A stretch of DNA of 64,000 nucleotides from Lenzites betulinus (taxonomy: Eukaryota; Basidiomycota; Agaricomycetes; Polyporales; Polyporaceae): contig JABYQU010000010.1 in the NCBI GenBank assembly GCA_022264855.1, positions 248,001-312,000 on the forward strand, given 5' to 3'. A program made the position numbers and the translations under genes. Each line of letters opens with the position of its first letter. The stretch's first letter is position 1. This document shows positions 14,114 through 25,033 of this stretch, piece after piece. Under the pieces are notes generated by a model, which saw only the letters and a program-made list of their open reading frames with translations, was not told where the DNA came from and did no database searches.

Positions 14114-16865
14114 GTCTTGAGTGTCGCAGGGAGAGGGAGGAAGGGAGAGACGCGAGAGAGCGGGCGAGAGAGGGAGGGAGAGAGACGGAGGATGCGGAAG
14201 AGGACTAGTCGGTCAAAAAGCTTAGCCAGCGCCTAAGGTCTCGGCCCTCGCGTGTAGACGCCCGTAGACGCCCGCGGATGGTGCCCTGGCCTTCCGCATA
14301 TGGCAGTCGGTTCAATTAACGGCGTCGGCTACGGCCACTCTAATCTCCACACAATCTCGCCCCGACATATCTCTTCCTTCCGTTGGAACATATCCGCCAC
14401 GTCCTCCTGGGCCCAGTCGTGCGCCCCAGCCCGCGACCAGCCCGCCATAGCACGCATGGACCCCCACCAGGAGCCGAGGCCAGTGCAGTGGCGGATGCAG
14501 TGGCAGCACAGATTCCCTCTGACCGTCAGATGACCCCCTTCTCCCCTGTGCGCGCCCTCTTACGTGCGAGAACTCCCTCCACACTCATATCACCCGAACG
14601 CCGCGATCTCGCAATGAACCTCCGTGCAAAATGCGGTTTAGCTCGCGCCTGATTGCGCGGGGCTGCAGGAAAACGACGAGGTTCGGCGACGCCTTCGACG
14701 CGCTGATGGAAGGTGCGGACTCCGCCAACCGCGCTAACAATATTGCTCGCCCTAGCGGTCGATATCCGTCTTCTTTCAAACCCCCGACCGCCCCCGGCTG
14801 CCCGCCAGGGAGTTGAATGAGCATTAGGGGCGCCACAACGCCGCACAGGACTGGGCTGCCTGTTTGGGCTGTTGTTTCTCACCTCGACCGACGCCTGACC
14901 AGATATCAGCCCTCACTGGACAGACCCGGTGCAACTCGTAGGGTCTGTCGCCGCACCCGGTCCGGCGGGTACGACCAAGTGCGATGCCATCTAGCAACTT
15001 AAGCGTCTCCCGATGCAGCGTCTGTACCCATCAGATATCAATCCTACGAACTTTCAAGTCCCGGCGAACCTGATGCACCTCAGAAATTACTATGTAATCA
15101 TCAAGACGCACTACTCGTCTCCTTCACCTGATTTCAAGTTGCTCGCGATCACAGAAGAAGAGCATTGGCAAGTACTCGTCTGTTGCGATCGCTCATGAGG
15201 GCTGTACTCCTGCTGTGCAATAAGCGCAATTGTTTAGCGTATGTCAATATCACCGGGCAAGGTTTTACGTGTCACTCTGCTCAAGTTGCCATCACTCACT
15301 TCGAGCCACCCCTGGGCCCTTGTACTCTCGGCGGTGCGAAGCTATTTTTGCCAACGTGATCACGCACTGAAGTCTTGTCAATCGCTGCTGTGACAGGGGA
15401 CCCACGATTGCAACTGGCCGGTCGAGTTGCACGTACATGTTTTGGACATGACCCTTCAGATGGAATATACACCCTGGTCCGTTCGACAATGGGTATGTGA
15501 GACATGAAGTACTTACGTGCCGACGTGCTTTCTGGTCCATTCTGATTGGTGGTTGAGTCGGAGTTTCGCATGTCTTCGGGCCCGCTCGTTCTCGTTCTCG
15601 TTCCTAACCCCCATTGGTGTCTGGACGGACTCTGTCGATTGCGGACCGTATCATGATGCGATAGGTCGAAGGGTTTCAATGGGCCACAGACGCTTTCAGC
15701 GTGGGCCAATCGTCACTCTCCAATCCCTGACAGGGCCACGTTAACGCTCAGCGCTCATCCGTCATAATGCGGCCGGCCGAGCCCCCGGCAGAACGTGCTG
15801 CTCACCGATGTTCGCAATGTAAGTGTACAATGCTACTGTCGTTTGTCATCCTCGGCTCAACGTGCAGAAAATAGCCATCTCGGATCCTCGTCGCGAGGTA
15901 CTGAGCTATGTCTTCCGACGATGCGGGAGGGCCGTGTGGCAAGACATACTCAGTCTCGCTTGCACATAGGCACAACATCATCTCATGCCACAGTCGTATG
16001 TCTCGTATGGTCAACCAACAGGCGAAAAGTCATGCTCTCATTGCAATTCATAGCCATGCGAGACTAGCCCTCGCGGCACCGGTGCTTAAAGCTGCACAAC
16101 TGCATCACTAGGTCTCCATCTCGAAACATACCGACTTGGTGCCGAATTCAATCCCGACCGATTATCCGCTATACAAAACCTCGTCCTGTAAGGCTAAAAA
16201 TACCCATGTCCACAGCTCGAACATGTACGCACGTATAGCAAGCGATCCGCTCGCCGTGGATGGTCGCACAGGGCAAACATCCCTCCGAGCCCTTCCCCAC
16301 CGTCCTTCCCTGTCTTTCAGCCGTGCTTACTCACGTTTACGGCGTTCCCACTCTCACAGACCACATACGTGCACGTGAAGACGGCGCGCCCGCAGAACTC
16401 AAAAACGTCGGATATACCATGCGAAGATCTCCCGACGCCCATCACCTCCGCCACTTTCCGAGCCCATTCTACCTCGCAACGACGTGCAAGTACGGCAGCG
16501 CGGTGCGTCATACGCACATCCTCCGCGCAACGTTCCTGGGCCCGGGCCTTCGCAGTTCAACCCCGCATGCAGGCATGACCCCACACCCGCTGATACTCCG
16601 GCCGCACACGGAACACCTGTCCGCGAGGAGTGCTCGGTCGTTCGTGTTTGTGGACGCGCCGACGAGGATCGCACATACACACTCTCGGCAAGCGTACCTC
16701 GGCGCCCTCGTGCTATCGTCAGAATACCCCGCGCGGGCGAATAAGCCTCTCGTGGTTGCGGAACCGGGACGGGATGCAGACTTATATAAAGGGAGCGGGG
16801 CGGGGCAAGGGAGTCTTCAAGCTACCAGCCCTAGCTCCCCACACCGGCACAGCTGATCTACCAAA
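14114..16865. other. Long gene-poor stretch upstream of the LPMO gene
   Basis: About 2.75 kb with no recognised gene. It holds a purine-rich tract (about 14130-14200) in the promoter of the F-box gene, and mixed-composition sequence with short frames on both strands. A minus-strand frame at 15802-16014 (about 70 codons, ending at a GTGAGC donor-like site) has a protein-like composition but no recognised domain. The distal part (about 16200-16865) is the LPMO promoter with a TATA box. Confidence 0.5.
16783..16790 (+). promoter_or_regulatory. TATA box of the AA9 LPMO gene
   Basis: TATATAAA lies 76 bp upstream of the LPMO start codon, in a GC-rich surrounding, at a usual distance for a strongly inducible secreted-enzyme gene. 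Confidence 0.7.
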
Positions 16866-18104
16866 ATGTTCGCATTCGCCGCCCTCGCTGCTCTCGCCTC
16901 GACCGCGCTCCCGCAGGCGCTCGCCCACGGCGGTGTCCTGTCGTACTCGAACGCGGGCAACTGGTACCAAGGCTGGGCTGTGAGTGGCCTAACCTGCTAG
17001 CAATTCTCGACATCCGTGCTAACGAAAGCGATAGCCCTACAACACCCCCGTTGGCCAGACCAGCATCCAGCGCCCCTGGTCCACCTAGTGAGTGATCACA
17101 CCTTCGTTCGCCCCACGAACGCACTTGCTGACACTCCTCGTGCAGCAACCCCATCCAGGACGCGACTGACCCCCAGCTTGCTTGCAACGACGACGGCACC
17201 TCTGGCGCTCTCCAGCTGACCGCGACCGTCAAGGCCGGCTCCGCCATCACCGCCTACTGGAACCAGGTCTGGCCGCACCCGTACGGCCCGATGCTCACCT
17301 ACCTCGCACAGTGCCCCGGCACGACGTGCACCGGCGTGAACTCGAACACGCTCAAGTGGTTCAAGATCGACGAGGCCGGCCTGCTCTCGGGCACGATCGG
17401 CGACGGCTACTGGGGCTCGGGCAAGATGATCGACCAGAACTCGTCGTGGACGACGACGATCCCGAGCACGGTCCCCTCCGGCAACTACCTCATCCGCTTC
17501 GAGACGATCGCGCTGCACTCGCTCCCCGCGCAGTTCTACCCCGAGTGCGCGCAGATCCAGATCACCGGCGGCGGCAGCCAGCAGCCCACCACCGACGAGC
17601 TCGTCACCTTCCCCGGCGCGTACAGCAACAGCGACCCCGGACGTACGTCGGCTTTTCTTCCTGCATATATTGAGATACATGTGTGCTGACGCGCGATGCA
17701 GTCACCGTCAACCTCTACACCCAGGCCGCTGAGACCGAGACGACCTACGTGATCCCCGGCCCCCCGCTCTACGGCAGCGGCACTGGCGCGCCCGCGCCCC
17801 CTCCGGTAAGCCTCCCCCGCCCGCTCACCTCCGCCGACTGACTCATTGACACGCCGCACAGACCGCGCCCCCCAGCTCCCCCACGACCCCCGCCCCGCCG
17901 CCCCCCAGTGGAACCCCCGTCGCCGGCACCGTCGCCCAGTTTGGTCAGTGCGGTGGACTGAGCTACACCGGCCCCACCGGGTGTGTGTCGCCCTTCACGT
18001 GCCAGGCCCAGAACAGTACGTCTACTCTCCGCATTCGCGTTCTTGGATGGTTTGCTGACGCGGGTCGTTTGCGCTGTGCAGTCTACTACTCCCAATGCTT
18101 GTGA
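16866..18104 (+). CDS. AA9 lytic polysaccharide monooxygenase with C-terminal CBM1
   Basis: Secreted copper enzyme that oxidatively cleaves cellulose or hemicellulose using an electron donor and H2O2/O2. The six exons (16866-16979, 17035-17087, 17146-17642, 17702-17805, 17862-18015, 18082-18104) sum to 314 residues. Signal peptide is residues 1-20; cleavage after ALA exposes His21, the N-terminal copper ligand of the histidine brace. The second brace histidine is His100 in VWPHPYGPMLTYL, and the axial Tyr/Gln set is in LPAQFYPECAQIQI. Cys69 is visible in LACNDDG, a usual disulphide partner. A Pro/Thr/Ser linker (PAPPPTAPPSSPTT) leads to a complete fungal cellulose-binding CBM1 (about 281-314) with its cysteines and aromatic platform (F in QFGQCGG, YY near the end). 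Regiospecificity cannot be read. Confidence 0.95.
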
Positions 18105-18996
18105 GCCCAGGAATGATGAATATACCGCCGCCCGGGAGGGGGACTCGGAGGGGGAGAGCGCGCCCGCAGGGGTGGACGCGGGGCGAGGACCGCGCGAAGG
18201 CGATGGGCGCGAGCGTCGCTATTAGTGTACTCTTCCTGTTCCTGTTCTCTCGACGTTTCTCCGTATAATGCACGCGCGACGATTTCCATCTCACACTTGG
18301 TAGGCGCGTACAAGCTAGTGACAAGCTGCCTTACTACCTCGGACACTGGTCTCGCTCTCGAGTAAAGCACCAGTTTGGCAGGCTACCCTGCCACTTGAGA
18401 ACCGTTTCTCATGAATCCCGTTCCCGTAAGCGTCAAAAGCGTGGCACTGCTCCGTGATGCCGAAGTTCGATGATGGACCTACGGTCATCCGGGTAGTGCA
18501 ATGTTCACCTAACTTGCCGGACTGGACCACATGGACTCAGAGCGTACCCCGCAAGAACCGCCTTACACATGGGGTTAACAAAATTTTAACTGAACACACC
18601 GGACATGCGCTACGCGTTATTAGGAGCAGGCCTCATCTATCGACAAGATCCTTGACAGATGCTACCATGAAGTACGAAGCGAAGCTTCGTGCAATCCACT
18701 CACCTCTCCGAAATCGCGGTCGGCTGTATGGTCCACATACAGTTGCTGATCAAGATGTGGTAACTCCGTGCGAACGGTGTTCGCCTCTGTGCCAGCAGAC
18801 AATGCGGAGGGACATTCAAAGCAAGCGATGAGGATAAGCAGCTTCGTGCGTACGTACCTCACCGGCACTTGCTGCGTCCGTACATGCGAATGGTAGACCC
18901 TAAGTCGTAGCGTAGGCATATAAGTAGCAGACGGCGCTGCACATCAACAACACATCATGTATCAGCCTGTACTTTCCCATTCGTCCTGAACGCACC
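18105..18996. other. Intergenic stretch, LPMO 3' flank and dioxygenase promoter
   Basis: No gene recognised. A 125-codon plus-strand frame at 18454-18828 has no splice support or known motif. The last 80 bp carry the TATA-like element of the downstream gene. Confidence 0.5.
18919..18924 (+). promoter_or_regulatory. TATA-like box of dioxygenase copy 1
   Basis: TATAAG lies 73-78 bp before the start codon at 18997, matching the spacing seen for the LPMO gene. Confidence 0.5.
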
Positions 18997-19981
18997 ATGC
19001 ATATGAACAAATTCAATACTAGGATAAGCTGGGGCCCACTGATGCCAATCACCCTCGTAACTCTGGTGATTAGCGTCATCCGGTCCATATGGATCGTGCT
19101 CGTTGTGGACAACGTGCTGTCGTGGAAACTTGGCTTCCGCGGACACAATGAGCAGGACGACGTTGAAGGTTTGTGCTGCCTGCTGCAAGAATGTATATTG
19201 ACGTTCACCGTGGTTGACGATTGCGTCATACCAGGCCCTTTCTATCTCGTCGGAGCGCCACATCGGCAGATTGACGTTGGTAAAGGGGTAGTGGCATCCA
19301 TAAGGCTTCTGAAGAGTGAGTTCACATGCTATTCATTGACGCGCTATGAAACGGACGGACAGAACGAACCGCGCACCTCCCGTCTCTGCAGAACACGGTC
19401 CTTTCCTATTCATCTTCGACGTCAAGGACAGCAAAGGCGATCCCGTCCCGAATGCGGCGCTAGACTGGTGGCAAGCCGACTCCAACGGCGGGTACTACTT
19501 CGCGACCTGGACGCTACGGGGCCAATTGAAGACAGATGCGCACGGGCGCGCCGAGGTGCTCAGTATCCGCCCGGGCGACTACGCCACCAGGCCGGGGCAC
19601 GTCCACCTCGCTATCAGCGGCACCCCAGGCAAACATCGCGACATGACGACACAGGCGTACGTGTGCCGCAACAACGACGCCCTTTATATGCTTCGGGATA
19701 TGTGAGTAACGCGATTTCCTTCCTCGAGAGGCGAGATCTCACCTTGGTCCGAGAATAGGGCGAACTATATACGTAGCCCGCGTTTCGGGAACAGGGTGGC
19801 CTGTTGGGCAATTCCGACGGCGAACGGCGGCGAGCTATACTGGGGCTTCCCTGAGCTCCCCGCAAACGACGTGGACGCTGTGAAGCGGGTTGGTTGGTGG
19901 AACGCGAAGTTGAAGGAGCAAAATGTCGGTCGCGAGATCATAGCTGTTGGACGCCACGAGGTAAAGCTCTCCTTAATGTGA
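18997..19981 (+). CDS. Intradiol ring-cleavage dioxygenase, tandem copy 1
   Basis: Non-haem Fe(III) enzyme of the catechol/hydroxyquinol 1,2-dioxygenase family. It opens aromatic rings between two hydroxyls, an intracellular step in degrading lignin-derived aromatics. The four exons (18997-19168, 19235-19315, 19392-19701, 19759-19981) give 261 residues. Iron ligands are visible in order: Tyr in GGYYF, Tyr in PGDY, and both His of GHVHL. The PFYLVGAP and DVKDSKGDPVPNAALDWWQAD strands are typical. No signal peptide is present and the N-terminal helical linker is short, as in small family members. The loop between PGDY and HVH is five residues shorter than in copy 2. Substrate not inferable beyond a dihydroxy or trihydroxy aromatic. 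Intron phases and positions match copy 2 exactly. Confidence 0.9.
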
Positions 19982-20630
19982 AGGGCCATGTCGTGTCCTG
20001 CGAATGCCCCATTGGATGTTCGTGTGTTGCCATCACTGCTTTGCATACGCTGTGCACAGGCTTACCTGAATGTGCGCACTCTCTCCCTTATGGAGGTGTA
20101 TTTTCAAACCAGCATGCTTCGTTACGGACGTCGAAGTGGGTCAATGCATGACGATAGGCATAACGAGAGCTGATACTCACCTTCCATGTCGTGTTTGAAT
20201 TTGCACGGAACCACTTCTACCATCACGAGCCCACCTATCAGGAACGGTCTGCCCCATTTCATCAACCACTCTGTCTATGCTGGCAGATGCCATTTCATGC
20301 GGATCGCTAAGAGCGACCTAATCCCCCTAGCATCAGCATTAGGTCGCTGAATAAGACGTGGCTGCTTCGTGCGGCACACGCACCGCTCCCAAGCGGCATT
20401 GGGAATGTGATTCCCATGATTGCTGGCGCGTACACGAAGCGAGTGTGTGCGCTGCAATTGAGCCTCCCGGCACGCGACACATCGGCGTGGCGGGATTCCC
20501 TAAACCTTAATCGGAAGCCCCGCATATATAGCATGGCAAAGTCGCACTGGCCCTCACCATCCTCGGCTTGCACTCTCAGCACCGTCATCCTCGCGTCAAC
20601 CGACAGCACCTCGAGCAAGATCAGCGCACC
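19982..20630. other. Intergenic stretch between tandem dioxygenases
   Basis: 3' flank of copy 1 and promoter of copy 2. No gene or repeat seen except the TATA box at 20525-20530. Confidence 0.55.
20525..20530 (+). promoter_or_regulatory. TATA box of dioxygenase copy 2
   Basis: TATATA lies about 100 bp upstream of the start codon at 20631. Confidence 0.55.
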
Positions 20631-21608
20631 ATGAGCCAAGTAGCGACCGTAGCAGACTGGGCGCCGCCGATTACGGTCAGCCTCATCACACGCGCTGCGA
20701 GCATCATCCGCTCCACGTATGTCATGCTCGTGGTGGACAACCCGCTCTCGTGGAAGTTTGGGTTCCGCGGCCAGAACGAGCAGGACGACATCGAAGGTGC
20801 GCGCAGTGACTCTTGCTACTGGCCCTTTGTAGCCTAGCGCTGACATCTTCGTGGCGTTATTAGGTCCTTTCTACATCCCCGGAGCGCCCAGTCGCCAGAT
20901 CGAGGACGGGAAAGCGGTGCTGGCCTGCAAGGAGTATATCGAGAGTGAGTACCAAGCCTACTCACGGCAGCCAACCCTAGAACTTATAAACTGCTGTGTT
21001 CGACAGAGTTCGGTCCCTTCCTGTTCGTGTTCTACATCAAGGACGTCAAGGGCGACCCCATCCCGAACGCGACGGTCAACTGGTGGCAGGCCGACTGCGA
21101 CGGCGGCTACTACTTCGCGAAGTGGACGCTGCGCGGCACGGTGACCACGGACGCGCAGGGCCGCATCGAGGTGCTCACCATCCGGCCTGGGGACTACGGC
21201 GCCCCGTTCATGGGCAAGCGGTCGGGACACATCCACCTCGTCATCAGCGGCACGAAGGGCAAGCACCGGCACATGACGACGCAGGCATACGTGTGCCCCG
21301 CCAACAAGACCACGCACATGCTCCAGGACCTGTATGTCGCGGGTTTTAGTAGAGAGCGGATTAGAACGCTGACACTTAATCGTAGGGCGAACTATGCGCG
21401 CATCCCGCGCCCCGTGAATATGGCCACTTGCTGGTCTATCACTGCGGCGAATGGCGGGGAGCAGTACTGGGAGCTGCCTGAGCTCCCCGCGGAAGACACG
21501 GATGCTGCGAAGAGCGTGAGCTGGTGGAATGCGAAGCTGAAGGAGCGTGGTATCGATCGCGAGGTACTCGCTGTCGGACGGCACGAGGTCAGGGTCTCCT
21601 TGCTGTGA
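20631..21608 (+). CDS. Intradiol ring-cleavage dioxygenase, tandem copy 2
   Basis: Paralogue of the preceding gene with the same catechol/hydroxyquinol 1,2-dioxygenase chemistry. The four exons (20631-20796, 20864-20944, 21007-21331, 21386-21608) give 264 residues. Fe ligands are Tyr117/118 (GGYYF), Tyr146 (PGDY), His157 and His159 (GHIHL). The family strands PFYIPGAP (57-64) and DPIPNATVNWWQAD (99-112) are clear. No signal peptide is seen. Exon 2 and exon 4 have the same length as in copy 1; exon 3 is 15 nt longer, giving a five-residue larger loop between Tyr146 and His157. Codon use is more strongly GC-biased than in copy 1, possibly reflecting higher expression. Together with the LPMO it forms a small lignocellulose-related group. 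Confidence 0.92.
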
Positions 21609-21993
21609 AGCGCGGTGGAGAGGCAGGAGCGGCCTAGACTTTATTCTTTATCTTCACATAACATACTCTGACTCGTCCGAGCTCGTCGAAAGTGACTCTC
21701 GCTATGCATAGTCCTTTGTCAAGTCATAAATCACATTTATTTCAGATCGCAAGCAGGTTGAGGCTCACCTTTTAGAAGCACAAACCTAGCATGCTATCAT
21801 TGTACACAAGGATATGCGGCGTGGCGTGCTAGGTTCGCCATGTATGCGGCGTGGCGTGCTAGGTTCGCCATGGGGTGGTATGGGGAGCACCTAACGTAGT
21901 TCAATATCTTCCTCAATGTGATTCGCGACGCATTACTGACCTTCACCAGCGTAACAGCGCTGCAAGAGCGATAAGACAATACAACCCATCACA
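21609..21993. other. Short intergenic stretch, convergent genes
   Basis: Shared 3' flanks of dioxygenase copy 2 and RRP43. The only structure seen is the 30-bp tandem duplication. Confidence 0.6.
21813..21872. repeat. Perfect 30-bp tandem duplication
   Basis: The unit beginning TATGCGGCGTGGCGTGCTAG occurs twice head to tail (21813-21842, 21843-21872) with no mismatch, in the gap between convergent genes. Confidence 0.9.
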
Positions 21994-23172
21994 TCATGAC
22001 GCTCCGTAGATGTCTTTTCGTGTTGTCCGCCAACATATCATCGCCGCATCGATGCATTTGTTGAGCACGTCATCCGCACCTACGACGCCCAGCCCTAGCT
22101 GCATAACAGACGTCAGTCCGCCGCTCTCGTCCACCACGACCGAGACAGTGGTGTCCAGCAGTGGCTCCTCAAACGACGTAGGGTCGGCCAAGAGGTGCGT
22201 CCTATACATCAAACCCAAATTTAGTGCGTCGGAGAGCCGCACAAGTGAAATGAATACATACCCATCGAAGATGCCAAACGAATACGACGTCGGCAGAGGT
22301 CCACACTGCAGCGGCTCCCTCACTGTCCTTGAGCATATCGTTCTTTTCGTCTCTTCATGGTACGTCGGTTTCGGAAGCGTCGCTGCATACACTCAATAGT
22401 GAGACCCTACCCCGCGCCACGAAAACGATCGCGCCTCACTGTTTTTGAGCGCGGCGACCATCGCGAGCAGAGTCGCGTCGAACGCGTTCCCGTCGTAGTT
22501 GATGCAGGTTGCGTCGACGTACAGCACCCAGGCGGCTTTGCCGTGCTCAATGCAGAGCGATTTTGTGGACACCACGCCCGATCTGTATGACGTTCGCACC
22601 AGTCGGGCTAAGAAGAAAGGGATGGACGTACGAGATGAGGACCTCGTTCAGCCTGTCCGAGAGGACCTGCGCCTCGTCCGTGGGCGGTCCGGGCTTGAAC
22701 TTGGGGGAGCATATTGCAGGGAGGTCGAGGTTGGGCACTGGTGTATTTGGTTCGCCAGTGTTCCGAGGGAGACAAGCGAGCGAAACATACCGAGAAAACC
22801 TTCCAGTGGACGGTCCAACTCCGGCTCTGCAATCTCTGCCTTCACCCCACACACCACCGTCGTAGACCCCAGCCGCACGAGCGCAGAACCGTCTGCCGTG
22901 GATATCGAGCCTTTCCAAAGGCGTCATTACCGCCGCCCTTGCACTCACAACATCCAGAACACGCCAAGGAGAGGCTACGCGCACACACCTACGTTGACCG
23001 AGACGTCCCTCCACTCATCGAGATCGCGCCCGTCTGGCCGGACATTCTCCGCCAGGAACCGCTCGAGGTATGTTTTTGGGTGCAGGCGTTGGAACGTGAG
23101 CGCCTTGAGCGCGTCCTGCTCCGTAGCGCCTGAGCTCGACGTCGACGACACAGCAGCAGCAGCAGCAGCCAT
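21994..23172 (-). CDS. RRP43: RRP43, RNase PH-like subunit of the RNA exosome
   Basis: A catalytically inactive RNase PH-fold subunit (EXOSC8/OIP2 group) of the six-member ring of the nuclear and cytoplasmic exosome, which threads RNA to Rrp44/Rrp6 for 3'-5' decay and rRNA processing. Six exons were resolved: 23172-22989, 22892-22791, 22737-22632, 22582-22440, then two more to 21994. Family stretches in order are [80 protein letters not shown] and [19 protein letters not shown], then SYSFGIFDG, the second half-site region and [11 protein letters not shown]. Start is the ATG before a poly-Ala run encoded by a GCA-type microsatellite. A GDS-type catalytic Asp was not evident, consistent with a non-catalytic subunit. 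Confidence 0.9.
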
Positions 23173-23613
23173 AGCAAATTTGAGCAGCAGTAGTATCAGG
23201 TACAAGATGAGAGACACAGACGACTTGGCGAGAGGAACGCGCCGGACAGGGTCCAAGACGAGGGCCGGGGGCTGGGGGATGCCGGTGCGCTTGCCATTGG
23301 CGCCCGCCAATCGCAGGACGCCCGTGTGGGCGGGACGCGCCGTACGCGACAGATTCGAGTGAGATAAATTGCGCCGCCAGACATCTCATATATCCTTCCT
23401 CGCCCACTTGTGGGTCCATCCAACAACCGTCCACACACCCTTGTTTGGCACGCTGTGAGGAGGTCCACACGCGCGCGCACAGGATGGTCTACAGCTAGTC
23501 GTGTTTCTTCTCTTTTCCGCCCATTAACTCGTACATGTACTAAGCCATTTTCGCCAGCCGCGCCTGCGCCCCCCGTGCGCGCCGCCCCCCTCTGCGCCCC
23601 GCGCCGCGCCGAG
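23173..23613. other. Short intergenic stretch between RRP43 and HOM2
   Basis: This is the promoter of RRP43 and 3' flank of HOM2, both on the minus strand. No gene or repeat was seen. Confidence 0.55.
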
Positions 23614-24792
23614 CTATGCCTGCGGCGGCGCGCCGACGATCCCTTTTAGCACCGCGTACTCCGCGTTGATGATGCTGCTCGTCGCCGCGCCGATCGCGAC
23701 GTTGTTCGCGAGCACGACGAACTTGATGTCCAGCACGCGGCACTGGCGCACGCGCCCGACCGACACGCCCGCGCCGAACTGGTAGTCGCGGTCGAGCCGC
23801 GGCTGCGGCCGGTCCGCCTCCTCGTGCACGAACACCGTGTGGCGCGGCGCGGACGGGCACCCGATGGCGTACGCCTCGGACGTGTACGCCTGCAGCGCCT
23901 CGCGCACCTGCTGGGGGCTCGGCGGGGGCCGCCGCGCGAACCGGAGCGACACGCACTCCGTGTGGCCCTCGATGACCGGGACGCGGTTGCACGACGCGGA
24001 GACGCGGAGCGGCTGGCGCGCGTGCATGTCGAACGCCTTCAGGCCGTCGTCGGCCTGCGTGATCCCGCCGAGGATCTTCAGCGTCTCCCACTCGATCTTC
24101 TCTTCTTCGCCGGAGATGTACGGCACGACGTTGTCCATGATGTCGAGCGAGGGGATTCCGGGGTAGCCCGCACCGGAAATGGCCTGCATGGTCGTGATCA
24201 TGCAGGACTCGATCGGACCAAATGCGCGCTCGAGCGCGGCGAGCGGTACGACCACGGCCGTGGTCGAGCAGTTCGCGTTCGTGACAATGAAGCCCTTCTG
24301 GAGCGGGGGGGTGTGGAGCGCACGCTGTTGCGGGATGATGGAGTAATGGGAGGTGTTCACGAGGGGCACGATGAGGGGCACATGAGGATCCCGCCTGTAG
24401 TTCTTCGCGTTGGAGAAGACGGCAAGCTCTGCGAGCCTGAAACTTTGTTCTGATCGGCCCAATGTCTGAGTGCTCTGATTAGACGGCTACTGGTGCAGGG
24501 ACGTACCAATGTCGCCCGCCACCTCTGCGTCCAGGCCCGAGAAAACCACCGCGCACTCCTTGAAATGTTCCGGCTTGCATTCATAAACGGTCATCTCCCG
24601 GACGGCGCTGGGGATCGGCTGTGTCTGCTTCCAGTTCGTCGCCTCCTTGTACGGCTTGCCCGCTGATCGCTGGGACGCTCCGAGAGCATGGATCACGAAG
24701 AAGGGGTGCTCGGCGAGAAGAGCGATGAAGCGTTGCCCCACGGTGCCAGTTGCACCGAGGACGCCGACCTTGTACTCTTTTGCGGCTGTCAT
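23614..24792 (-). CDS. HOM2: Aspartate-semialdehyde dehydrogenase
   Basis: Converts aspartyl-4-phosphate to aspartate semialdehyde with NADPH, the branch point to threonine, methionine and homoserine in fungi. Exons 24792-24507 and 24449-23614 give 373 residues, the fungal length. The NADP-binding motif GATGTVGQ lies at residues 13-20. The intron falls in AGDI-EQSFRLAELAVFSNAKNYRR. The catalytic cysteine is Cys156 in NANCSTTA, followed by QAISGAGYPG. The substrate-binding Arg/His set is in SCNRVPVIEGHTECVS. The C-terminus ends in the dimer-contact NNVAIGAATSSIINAEYAV. The in-frame ATG at 24792 is preferred over an upstream one because it places the beta-alpha-beta fold at the usual position. 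EMC6 is divergent 241 bp away. Confidence 0.95.
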
Positions 24793-24855
24793 GCTGGACG
24801 ATGAGGTGGAGAGAGGGCCCGAGGACGACGGCTGGGTCGAGAGGAAGAGCGAAAG

Positions 24856-24861
24856 TGACTC
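24856..24861 (-). promoter_or_regulatory. Candidate Gcn4/CpcA-type site (TGACTC)
   Basis: TGACTC (plus-strand reading) lies about 64 bp upstream of the HOM2 start. It matches six of seven bases of the general amino-acid-control site known to regulate HOM2 in yeast. A six-base match is weak evidence alone. Confidence 0.25.
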
Positions 24862-25033
24862 TAGGCGAGTCTGAGCAAAGCCGGAAAGCAGACCAGAGCT
24901 CGGCGCGCGATCTGCGGTCCATCTGCGTGACCGTGACAATCTAATCTAGTCACGCGCGCGACGGCGCGTCTTCGCGCGGCGAGCGTGTCGCGCGTCTGCA
25001 GTCCCCACAACACCTTCCACGACGACGACGACG

